Source: Aptenodytes patagonicus (lineage: Eukaryota; Chordata; Aves; Sphenisciformes; Spheniscidae). Taken from it: a stretch of 64,000 nt of DNA. Below the pieces are notes generated by a model, which did no database searches, was not told where the DNA came from, and worked only from the letters and a program-made list of their open reading frames with translations. The translations under genes and the position numbers were made by a program. How positions within the stretch are numbered: the stretch's first letter is position 1; every line of letters starts with the position of its first letter. The stretch covers positions 48,698,151-48,762,150 of the forward strand of contig NC_134949.1 in the NCBI RefSeq assembly GCF_965638725.1, given 5' to 3'. This document shows positions 1 through 8,992 of the stretch, piece by piece.

Positions 1-599
1 TTCTAGTCTCTCTAGGAGCCTATCGATTTGTTTGTAACTCAAGTATCAGCGGGTGGCCCGAAGGCTAACTGCAAAGGACAGTACCGCATGCCTGACCACT
101 GGGACTTTGGCAGCGGAATAAAGCGACTTCTACCGGAATGACTTCACCTAAGTAGAGAATGAAAGTGCCCGCTGGGATCAAGGTGGGGAGTACTGGCGAG
201 AGCTGTGAACAGAGAAACGATGTGAAAAGGCTGCCACAGTTCCGTAAGCCCTACCACTGACTGGGGCACAGAGGGGAAGGAAAATTCAGGAAAGCAGATG
301 AGGGCCACGGATAATGAACTGTCAGTGGGCAGGAGCAGCCATAGGAGGAACGGGTCAACGCTGCCAAGAGCTATCCAAACAGGGGCTCTTTGTAGCTGTA
401 TAGCTGTGCCTAAATGAGGCGCGGAAGAAGGTACAGTCAGGAAGCATTAATTCCGTATTGGGTTTGCGTGGCAAGGTTTTGGTAGCGGGGGGGCTACAGG
501 GGGGGCTTCTGTGAGACGCTGCTGGAAGCTTCCCCCATGTGGGATAGAGCCAATGCCAGCCGGCTCCAAGGCGGACCCGCCGCTAGCCAGTATGTGACA

Positions 600-1560
600 G
601 AAACAACTCTGCAGACACCAAGGAGAGTGGAGAAGGAGGGGGAGGAGGTGCTCCAGGCGCCGGAGCAGCGATTCCCCTGCAGCCCGTGGTGAAGACCATG
701 GTGAGGCAGGCTGTCCCCCTGCAGCCCGTGGAGGTCCACGGTGGAGCAGATCTCCACCTGCAGCCCGTGGAGGACCCCACGGTGGAGCAGGTGGATGCGC
801 CCAAGGGAGGCTGTGACCCCGTGGAGAGCCGGCGCTGGAGCAGGCTCCTGGCAGGACCTGTGGACCCGCGGAGAGAGGAGCCCACGCTGGAGCAGGTTTG
901 GCGGCAGGACTTGTGACCCCGTGGGGGACCCACGCTGGAGCAGCTTGTGGAGAACTGCAGCCCGTGGGAAGGGCTCAGGTTGGAGAAGTCCGTGGAGGAC
1001 TGTCTGCCGTGGGAGGGACCCCACGCTGGAGCAGGGGCAGAGCGTGAGGAGTCCTCCCCCTGAGGAGGAAGGAGCGGCAGAGACAACGTGTGGTGAGGTA
1101 GAGGAAAGCGGGAGTAAAGTTGAGCCCGGGAAGAAGGGAGGGGTGGCGGGAAGGCGTTTTAAGATTCAGGTTTTATTTCTCATTACCCTACTCGGGTTTG
1201 ATTGCTAATAAATTAATTTCCCGTCGTGTCCCCCGCCCCCCGAGGCGAGTGTGTTTTGCCCGTGAGGGTAACGGGTGAGTGACCTCGACCCACGAGCCTT
1301 TCGTCGTGTTTTCTCTCCCCTCTCCAGCTGAGGAGGGCAGTGATGGAGCGGCTTTGGCGGGCACCTGGCGTCCAGCCAGGGTCAACCCACCACAGACTGA
1401 AAGGTTGTCTACCGAGGCGCAGAGCCTGGCTAACAGGAGGAGGCCGCTGTCCTGGCGGAGGCAAAGTCGGACCCAGAGAGGTGCCCACGCCCTGGGGCCA
1501 GGGCATCCACGCCCCAGGCCCGGGCGTGTGGCACCCCGGCGAGCAGAAAAGACAGCCTGA
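600..1560 (+). repeat. GC-rich avian dispersed repeat, minisatellite-like, possibly LTR-derived (unit 1)
   Basis: From about 660 to 1040 the sequence is built of imperfect short repeats around GCAGCCCGTGGAGG and CACGCTGGAGCAGG. A G/A-rich stretch follows, then an AATAAA signal at about 1209. The tail to 1560 is GC-rich and contains CCAGCCAGGGTCAACCCACC. From memory this resembles a sequence dispersed through bird genomes. The poly(A) signal and tail suggest a retroelement terminal region, but I cannot name the family. It lies between the two head-to-head gene starts. Open frames across it on both strands are by-products of the GC-rich repeats and look non-coding. Confidence 0.55.
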
Positions 1561-1589
1561 GGAAAGGCTGCCAGGCCAGGGGAACGGCA

Positions 1590-2270
1590 CCGCCGGCGGC
1601 TAACGGCCGCCGCCACGGCGCGCGAGCGGGCCACCACGCGGCCGCCTCAGCCCGGCGCCGAGCACAGCTGGGGCGGGGCGGCCCTGCCGCGGCGGGAGCC
1701 GCCGCTGTGGGACCGCTGCCCCAGGCCCGCGGCCGGGCTGGGCGGCGGAGCCACCGCCTCGCCGAGGGCTGCTGGAGAGAGGCGACCGCGCCCCGCCCCG
1801 CCGTCCCCGGCGCTGGGGTGCGTCGCGGGGCTCCCGGCGGGCGGCGACGGACTCGGTTTCCCGCCGCGCACGGCGGGCGCGGGGCGGCGCAGGCGCAGTT
1901 CCGTCTCGGCGGCGGGCCGGCGGCGGGAGCGGGCGGGCGGGGCCATGAGGCGCCGGGGCGCGGTGCAGCGGCAGGTGCCGTGTCTGTTCGTGACCGAGGT
2001 GAAGGAGGAGCCGTCGGCCAAGCGGGAGCGCCAGGTGGCCGGGGCGGCACGGGGCCGGGCGGGAGGGAGGCGGGGCCGGGGCCGGGGCCGGGGCCGGGGC
2101 CGGGCGCAGGGGGAGTCGCTGGGCCGCGGGTAGCGGCGCCGCACGGCGGGGCGGAGCGGAGCGGAGCGGAGCGGAGCGAAGCCGGGGGGACGGGCAGCAG
2201 CACCGACCGTGTCAGACCCGCCCGGCGCGGCCCGGCCCGGCTGCGGGGAGGGGGACACCCGAGTGGGGAG
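1590..2270 (+). promoter_or_regulatory. CpG island over RLIG1-derived exon 1 (unit 1)
   Basis: This block of about 680 bp is very GC- and CpG-rich, unlike the AT-richer flanks. It surrounds the start codon at 1945. It holds a run of GGGGCC hexamers (about 2073-2102) and a CGGAG pentamer run (about 2154-2178). Compared with units 2 and 3, the hexamer block is continuous and the pentamer run is longer. The island probably marks the old RLIG1 promoter, which in other vertebrates could also serve the divergent neighbour. Whether it is active here cannot be judged. Confidence 0.7.
1945..2034 (+). pseudogene. RLIG1: RLIG1 pseudogene exon 1 (unit 1)
   Basis: This is 30 codons from an ATG in good context (GGGGCCATGA) inside the CpG island, ending CAG before GTGGCC. 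The stretch VTEVKEEPSAKRERQ is the conserved family N-terminus. The donor lacks the usual purine-A-G continuation, so splicing may be weak. Without splicing the frame reads on into GC-rich low-complexity sequence. Confidence 0.85.
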
Positions 2271-4093
2271 AGGTTTCTCTCCAGACCTTGAGGGAAATGC
2301 ACGGCAGCGTTTTCCATGGGGCTCCCCCCCCCGTAAATGCGGGGAAGAAAGGTCGTGTGGGAGCCGTTTGAGCTCTGTCCCGCTCCTTTCCTGCCAAGTG
2401 CACCCAGGTGCTCACCGTGACGTTGTGTTTGCTTTCTCTAAGTGTCGGGAACAGTCATGGCGAGGACTGAGGCCACTGCGACATGACCGCCCTGGGAGCT
2501 TGTGTAAAACCATCCTGCCGTCCCCGCCTGTGAGCCTTGCGGGGGAAAAATCAGCTTGTGTCTCTTCTTCCTTTTTTTTAAAAGAAAAGGTCTTTTTTTT
2601 GTGACCAAAGGAATATCAGGCCCATGACAGAAGAATTCATTTGAGGCTGTCAGACGCGGGATACTTACGAAGGTGAAAGTAATGGAGCCCGATCCAAGCT
2701 GTTTCTTCCCGAGATGTAAGAGGCAGTGTCGGGACAGATTGGGGTGGCATTCACCTGTCTAGCTCTAGACCTCCGACTTGTGTTTCCCGACTGCAGTAGC
2801 AGCACCTACTGCTGTCTGTCGGCTGCGTAGTGCACTTGAATCCATCTGGGTGACTTTCTCCCGTTGGTGTTTGGCTTCTGGACGGAAGAGCTGAAGTGGT
2901 TGCCAAAACGTCAGTAACGTAACTGTTGAACTCTCAGTACCAACACCACCTTGATAATGGTCGTGTAAGGGTAGCTCCCGACATTGTTGTTCCTTCATAG
3001 GGGACAAGCCGACAGGGGATTAGGTCTATACCAGTGTAGATGCTATTCTTCTTGTTTTTCAAAGCGCAGGCAAGGATAATAGAGGGGGTTATGACTGCTA
3101 GGGAAGAAGCGGGGTGGTGGTGGGAAAACCAACGGGCATGTTTCCTCCCTGCCCTGGAAATTTTCTTTTCCATGTCACCTTCGTGAAATCTTCCTGTATG
3201 CTGTATGTTGTGGTTCCACATGTGATGACTAAAATATGAAGCAGCCACGTAATGTCAGGCAAGCATGTAGAAGGTTGTTCTCGTTTTACGGCTTCCGAAT
3301 TCTGTTTGGAGACTTTTGCAAGACAAGGACTCGCTTTGTGTTTTGCCAGCAGGAAGAGACCGTGACCAGCTTACAAGTGAAAATTGGCTGGGGCGAGAGG
3401 AGGGCGGGGTGATGGTTATCGAGGAGACTATTGGAATCCAAACAGAAGGGATTACATGTTTGCAGTGAAGGTGTTACAGAAGCCCTAGCTGCAGGAGTCC
3501 TCCTAGAAGTGTGGACTAGTTGTGGCTGGGTATTTGTTTCAGACCCCGGCCCACTTCCTTCTGTGCTCTTTGTAAGCGGGAAAGCGTTCAGTTGGCAGCA
3601 CTGCTCCTAAGTATTTAACACCGGGACGCTTTTGCCACCTTGCATTCCGCAGGTCCGTGCATTGCACTAACACGGTGCCATTGACTTTCCGCTCCAAACT
3701 GAAAGCTCGGAGCAGCTAGTCACGATGAGTTTCTGTTGCCATCGTGAGGCAGGGAGACACATCTCAACATTTTGCAGCGTTGGACTGGAACCCTTCTAGT
3801 TTATATGCACTGTGTAAAGTGGAAGGCAAAGTCACCTCTAAATACTCATCAAGAACGATTAAAAGAGGGAGAGAGTTTGCAAGTAGATTGCCTTTGTTCT
3901 TTTGTCTTAGGGCATTTTCCAAAGCGTCATGTCTTGAAGAAACAAGGGTGTATTTCGACAGTATTAGAAATCAGCACTATAATGTGTAATACTGGACCTA
4001 GAGGGGGGCCAGCTGTAAGGAGCAAGAATCCGCACGAGACCGAGGCAGTAAGACAGCCCTGACGAGGCTTTAAAACACCTGTCTTCTTTTCAG

Positions 4094-4211
4094 CCGTTTC
4101 AAGTGTTGGCAACTGAAACTGTAACTGGAAAGGCGTTAGAGGCAGATACGTACAATGCAATTCCTACTGAAAAGGTGGCCGGAACCTGCTGTTACGTAAC
4201 TGCCTATGAAG
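4094..4211 (+). pseudogene. RLIG1: RLIG1 pseudogene exon 2 with altered ligase motif (unit 1)
   Basis: The exon is bounded by TTTTCAG and GGTAGGA, is 118 bp long and leaves phase 1. It encodes the nucleotidyl-transferase motif I region: [15 protein letters not shown], then [18 protein letters not shown]. The adenylylated lysine is kept but the motif aspartate codon is GCC (Ala). All three units share this, so the change predates the amplification. Confidence 0.88.
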
Positions 4212-4839
4212 GTAGGAAGGAAGGTCCGTATGCAGGTTTCTCCTGCTGACTAGAAGCCTTGTTTTACTTAGTTTTCACTTTTATTGTATGACTTACTGGA
4301 TTGCAGCTGTTGTGAATTCCAGCCTGCTTAAAGGTCTTGACCACAAAGTAACAGTTACCGTAAACATAGTAGGTGTTTCTAAAGTTGTTACAGATTTTAC
4401 TCTCTGAAGTCCAGGAAGCATGGTCTAAGCGAGCATGCCAGTGGAGGAAGTATTCCCGTTTTAAAATTTCTTATTAGGAAATCTTCCTTGCACACTAGAA
4501 TTTATGTGATAGAGGGTGCCTGATTTCCTTGGGGAGGATTACAAGACGTGTGGAGGTTGGGAGGAAAACGCGACGAGTGTGGTTCGCTGCATCGCTGGGG
4601 TTCTTGCCTTTACCTGAAATTGTGAGGAAACTTTGTATTACACCAGGCAAGATTCTAGGGCTAGATTTTGGATTGATCTACAGTAGTTAAGTGATGACTT
4701 TAAAGGGTGCCTTTGGGTATGAAATTTCTCTGGTGACGAGTGAGAAGTCCTATCTTGCCTTTTATGCGGTTGATTTCAGTACTCTGCAGGGTATGGTGAC
4801 CTCAGGAAACTGCTGGTTTTACCCCTCTGGAAACTCCAG

Positions 4840-4990
4840 GGCAAGCCTGTCTATGGGCCGGGCTGGATGGAAAACCCGACAAACAAGCTGAAGAAAGGTG
4901 TCAACGATTCTCGTGTCTCGGGGCTTATTTTCAAGTGCTGTTAGTTTAAGCCAGCGTGGGGGACGTGTCATGCAGCGCGTATGTGAAAAC
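4840..4990 (+). pseudogene. RLIG1: RLIG1 pseudogene exon 3, degenerate (unit 1)
   Basis: After the acceptor ACTCCAG the frame joins exon 2 (phase 1) and reads QACLWAGLDGKPDKQAEERC, matching the family segment around LWARLDRKPNKQAEKRF. The reading then reaches a stop near 4950. In a shifted frame FKPA is still visible around 4948. This shows at least one frameshift. Confidence 0.75.
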
Positions 4991-5317
4991 ACAGACACGC
5001 AGTCTTGAGGGCCTCCCTGCATGAAATGCTGAATATCCTCCCTTTCCTTGGGCTCCTCTTTGGGGCCCTCATGCCAGAGACAACCAGGCAGGAGGGGATT
5101 AAGGAACGTAATAGGGGATGCGTCTGTGGTCTGGAAAACACGCCTGTATTTTTTGTTGTTTTTGTGGGTCTTAGTGCCTTTGAAGCTGTGAAAGGGAAGT
5201 CTTGGATAAGGATTTGACCACACAAAGCACTGATCCCTTCCCTTCCGCTGGTTTCGGCCAAGAGCAGTTGAGAGCTGGCAGGAACTGTTACTATCTCGTT
5301 GAGCCATGTATTTATTG

Positions 5318-5712
5318 TAGAATCGTAGCATCGCTCAGGTTGGACAAGACCCTTAAGGTCATCGAGTCCAACCGTAAACCTAGCACTGCCAAGTCCACCG
5401 CTAAGCCGTGTCCCTAAGCGCCACGTCTGCCCGTCTCTTAAAGACCTCCAGGGATGGTGACTCCAGCACTTCCCTGGGCAGCCTGTTCCAGTGCTTGACA
5501 ACCCTTGCGGTGAAGAAGTTTTTCCTCCTCTCCGATCTAAAGCTCCCCTGGCGCAACCTGAGGCCGTTTCCTCTCGTCCTGTGGCTTGTTACCTGGGAGG
5601 AGAGACCGACACCCACCTGGCTACAACCTCCTTTCGGGTAGTTGTAGCGAGCGGTGAGGTCTCCCCTCAGCCTCCTCTTCTCCAGGCTAAACAAGCCCCG
5701 TTCCCTCAGCCG
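5318..5712 (-). mobile_element. CR1-like LINE 3' fragment (unit 1)
   Basis: The plus strand begins TAGAATCGTAGCATCGCTCA followed by GGTTGGACAAGACCCTTAAG. This is the reverse complement of the conserved CR1 3' end. It continues with CAGCACTTCCCTGGGCAGCC and GGTGAAGAAGTTTTTCCTCC, other hallmark CR1 segments. The minus strand reads [19 protein letters not shown], common in avian CR1 tails. It is 5'-truncated at about 5712. The element sits in an intron of the RLIG1 pseudogene and is absent from unit 3. Confidence 0.9.
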
Positions 5713-7040
5713 CAGCACGGCACGGCACAGCACCGCCTGCGCCTGCTCAGGCTGACTGTGTTGTGGATCACTCGCTCCTCCATGCACAGGGCGCTGCCGG
5801 TTATGGAGTCGGGGGTAGGAATCGGAGAGAGGGGGAGGTTTTGCTGATTTGAGGTGCAGAGTGTTCTGCACATAACTTGAAAGTTGAAAGATGAGTTCAA
5901 ATAAGGCATACTTTTATGCTTGTCAATTCAATGTAGTCAAAGCTCAGTGGAATTTATTTTAGCTAATTACAGTCCTGTTACAAGCAAGGGAAATAACGTC
6001 TGTAAAATGTAACACATCTTTATCTTTATGAGGTACATTTACTGTACAGTTATGAATATACAAACACTATTTTTAAACACAAGTTTCCATTCTTGTCAGT
6101 TTCTAAACGTTACAGTCTTTACGCCTTGTTTTGTGTACATCTTCTTTTCAGAATTTGCCATTTTATCAGCTTTGGTTTTTCCAGTTGATAACTTCCGTAT
6201 TTCAATTTAGATTTTTCTTGTGAAGTGACGCACTCGCTTCATCTCTTTCTCCTGTCTACGTATCGTTCTCCTGTTCTGTTCGCTTCCACGTCTTCTTGGC
6301 TCTGCTGTCCAAATAGATATGCAGAACGTTTTGTGCATAATGTATTAGAGGAAAACTACGTGCTCTTTCAGAAACATTTTAAGAATTAAGCTTTCGGCGC
6401 GAGACACGAGATAGAGGCTCTAATCTCTGCTTTCAAGACGGCTGTAAAATGTATTCACGGTCCTTCGGGCATCTTGTGAAGGGTTTGTAGCCCGAGTCCT
6501 TTTATGAATTTGGACCTCGGCTGATCATCGTTCAGCTATTGCAGATGCTTCACGAGCAGCCAAGCAGAGGGACAAATAGATCGCGCTCATATAGTCTCTG
6601 CTCTGCTTTGCCCAGTGCTACAAGCCAAACCCCACTTCCTGTAGCTCCTCGCTTTAAAGGCGGGCACATCTTTTGCTTTCATGTCAGTAATATGGGGAAA
6701 AACTAGGAATCACGGGCTAGTTAGGCAGGCAAAATTACATGTCTGCAAACAAACAAAACTACTAACTGCTCTGTCAGAGTACTCGGCACTGCTTAGAATC
6801 TCGCGGGTTTTGGTTGGGGGAGTTTTAAGAGCAATTTTGCATTCCCTCGGTGGGGAGCGACATGCCACTTTTACTAAAAAGACTGAACTGTAAAAATTTC
6901 TCTCAAACAGTTACCTGAATGGTTGTTTTGAACCTGGCGAACGTTTTTGCATGTGGGGTTTTTTTCCTCCAAGTTGGTGCATTGTAAGATCCCGAGGTAT
7001 ATTTGTCTGTAGAAAAAACATACGCATTGTTTCTTAATTT
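5713..7040. other. Intronic sequence, no recognised feature (unit 1)
   Basis: This stretch lies between the CR1 fragment and the later RLIG1-derived exons. It is AT-rich with short open frames only. I see no RNA gene or mobile element. The equivalent stretches are 29617-30944 in unit 2 and about 55140-56020 in unit 3. Confidence 0.5.
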
Positions 7041-7219
7041 CAGCTACCATTTCAGGAAAGACTCTCTCAGTCTGATGTGTGAATTCAATATTACGTTGGC
7101 TGAGGTGTCAATTAATGCATCGGGTGAGTCATACATCCTCTCTGAAATACAAGCTAGTGTTAAATACAGACTTTCTCTCTAGTACTTTAAAGATCATTTG
7201 CCATCTTGCAGCGTTTTCA

Positions 7220-7697
7220 GCAGGCCCACAGGATCTTCCAAACGCGGCGGTTCTGCCACGGACGTCCTTGACTGGAAGAACGTGAATGTTGCTGTGTTGA
7301 AAATCTTCCCAAAGGCATCAGTTGCTGTTAGATTAAGTGAACCCGTAAGCCAGCCTCCTGTTTCATCTCTGGCTGTGCAAGCACTAGATGCAAGGCAATA
7401 TTACGGTTGTGTGCTTGGCACTTGATTTTGCGCCAGAGTAAGCTGCCTACTGACGAACCGTTTTCTGTAAAATTTGGTTAAAACTTCATCTCATTAATAC
7501 TCTTGTTTCCTGTTAATTCCAGCTTAATGCCACTGATTCAAATTATTAATTGCCCAATAATCCTACAACTTTCCGTTGATACACAACATGTAAGTATTAC
7601 CATAGTTTTCCGTTTGGGTCCAAAATCTCCTCTTTGTGTCAAGCTGATTCCTTTGTTTGGAGCGTTTCCCACCGTACGGCTCAGGTACTGCTGAAAA
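7220..7697 (+). pseudogene. RLIG1: RLIG1 pseudogene later exons, degenerate (unit 1)
   Basis: An open segment ending at about 7350 before GTAAGC reads AVLKIFPKASVAVRLSEP, which can be aligned with the family's ALVLKHHPDDSGLLEIS. A second open segment after the acceptor TTCCAG at about 7522 keeps the order PL, LQL, LGPKSPL, LIP and GAF. That parallels PLSDLLEQTLEL and GLGSKKHPLHLLIPHGAF in RLIG1. The two segments join out of frame by one base. A weaker exon-like stretch at about 7043-7112 has splice-like ends and may be another remnant. Confidence 0.5.
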
Positions 7698-7699
7698 GA

Positions 7700-8440
7700 A
7701 AGGTAGCGAAAATGGTAACGGTCGCTCTTGTGACAAAAATGCTGCTCACCTTTTTTTTGAAATGTGCTCTCCTTTTCTTAACCTGGAAATTGGGTAAGAG
7801 GTATTCTTCACATTAAGAACGTTCTCTCTGTAATCTCTCTACCAATCTGTCCACATTTAATCAAAGCAGACATTCAAAGCAAAAAGAAAAGCCCCACAAC
7901 TCTTCGTCCCCGAGACGAAGCAGTGATGTCGGGATTCATTTCACTTCACTTTATTCCTCTTAAAGCGGGGGTTACTCTGTCTGAAGGAGGTTCCTTTTGT
8001 TGGAAATTAAGGCAGGGAGGCACCTCAAGGTGGAGATGCAGCCCAGCTTAAGAGAGGAGACTGCAGCTGGCAAGATGAAATCACTTCCTCAACTTAGGAT
8101 TGTTTCAATTATTTGCCACTAAATGCCTTGATGAAGTGACAGATGAAAAACCACAATGATCCAGAGTGACCGTGGAAAGGGAAAGTAGAAAGGCAAACAA
8201 AACCCAAATGAGGTACTAGATTGCGTGACGCTATAGCAGCAAGTTAAAAAAAAGCGAAAGGTGTAAAATTATGGTTGCATCTGCAACAGACTGCCGAAAA
8301 GAAAGATACAAGACTCAGAATGCCACCTGTAGGCTTCTTGTCAAATTGATGGCATAGTACGTCCTATCAAGAGGACAGTAGAGTATTTCAATTGATACAT
8401 TTAAATCGAAAACAGACGTTTGAATTAGACCCAAGGCCTT
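7700..8440. other. Convergent intergenic spacer (unit 1)
   Basis: This lies between the last visible RLIG1-derived exon and the poly(A) signal of the minus-strand gene. No coding, RNA or repeat feature was recognised. The lost C-terminal RLIG1 exons would be expected here or beyond; I found none. The equivalents are 31604-32344 and 56678-57418. Confidence 0.5.
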
Positions 8441-8441
8441 G

Positions 8442-8447
8442 TTTATT
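8442..8447 (-). terminator. AATAAA poly(A) signal for the C12orf50-like gene (unit 1)
   Basis: The minus strand reads AATAAA about 475 bp past the predicted stop. It lies just outside the duplicated segment, so only the outermost terminal-exon copy has it close by. Confidence 0.45.
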
Positions 8448-8921
8448 CAAGATGAGAAATAATCCTAAATAATGGCAATAACCAGAAAGCCATCACAATC
8501 AAAACTCCAGTGAAATCCTAGTTGTGGCAAAATGCCGCGCAAAGCAAGGTCATTCGTCCCCTGCTGGGAGGAGGAAAAAAGTTGGACAAGAAACGCTTCT
8601 TGAGAGGAGACTGAAATTCTACTGCAAAACTACTTCTAGTACTATTGCTATCAATAGTTAGAGCAAAACGAGAAGCTAAAGGTGGACTATTCTGAGGTTT
8701 ATGAAATACTTCAAAAGAAGAAATCACCTAAGAGGTGCTGTAAATATTAGGGATCAGTACGTTAGTGCACATCAGCGCATCATCGCGTTCATCCCTCTTT
8801 GTTGGCAGAGAAATGAATTCCTGCTGCGACGGTGGCTCAATTACTGCTCATGAATATTCTGTCTGACTAACTGTAAAGCTTTACAAAGCTTTACGTTTCT
8901 GCCTGTGGATACTGCTGCAAT

Positions 8922-8992
8922 CTACTTAGGACAGTTGTGCGGGATCAAATTTACCCTTGCCCGTAGGTAGGCATGAATAGCGTCACATTCAC
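8922..8992 (-). CDS. C12orf50: C12orf50-like terminal exon with stop (unit 1)
   Basis: After a pyrimidine-rich acceptor (TTTTGTCCCCGCAG) the phase-1 frame reads GECDAIHAYLRARVN, then LIPHNCPK and a TAG stop. It lies inside the 2,071-bp repeat, so copies exist at 10993-11063 and 13064-13134. An alternative 38-bp version ending at AGG/GTAAAT is possible but changes phase. The human protein is longer here, so the ending is inferred from sequence signals only. Confidence 0.5.

Larger units (their letters stand above)
1945..7700 (+). pseudogene. RLIG1: RLIG1 (C12orf29) RNA-ligase pseudogene, unit 1
   Basis: RLIG1 is the vertebrate ATP-dependent 5'-3' RNA ligase, which auto-adenylylates on Lys57 of a KxDG motif. 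Exon 1 (1945-2034) gives 30 residues starting MRRRGAVQRQVPCLFV, close to the human N-terminus. Exon 2 (4094-4211) continues in frame after a TTTTCAG acceptor and places a lysine exactly at residue 57. The motif reads KVAG, so the aspartate two residues on is alanine. Exon 3 (from 4840) keeps LWAGLDGKPDKQAEER, then loses frame. Degenerate later exons are visible at about 7220-7350 and 7522-7697. Stops, frameshifts, the weak exon 1 donor (GTGGCC) and the lost motif residue all point to a pseudogene. I could not find the C-terminal exons. Confidence 0.82.

Noticed and set aside
741-1208. 155-codon plus-strand open frame and overlapping minus-strand frames (494-1086)
   Set aside because: They come from GC-rich imperfect repeats that stay open in several frames on both strands. 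No domain or splice support was seen.
1430-2317. Long proline/arginine/alanine-rich frames on the minus strand of the CpG island (also 25485-26221 and 49382-50118)
   Set aside because: Composition reflects GC content. They overlap the RLIG1 exon 1 island and change length with the simple-repeat differences between units.
5401-5871. 156-codon minus-strand frame over the CR1 fragment
   Set aside because: It is the usual open stretch at the 3' end of avian CR1 elements, truncated and not a host gene.
8518-8727. 69-codon minus-strand frame repeated in each internal copy
   Set aside because: It is out of phase with exon 7 through the nearby acceptors, has no recognised similarity, and lies past the predicted stop, probably in 3' UTR.
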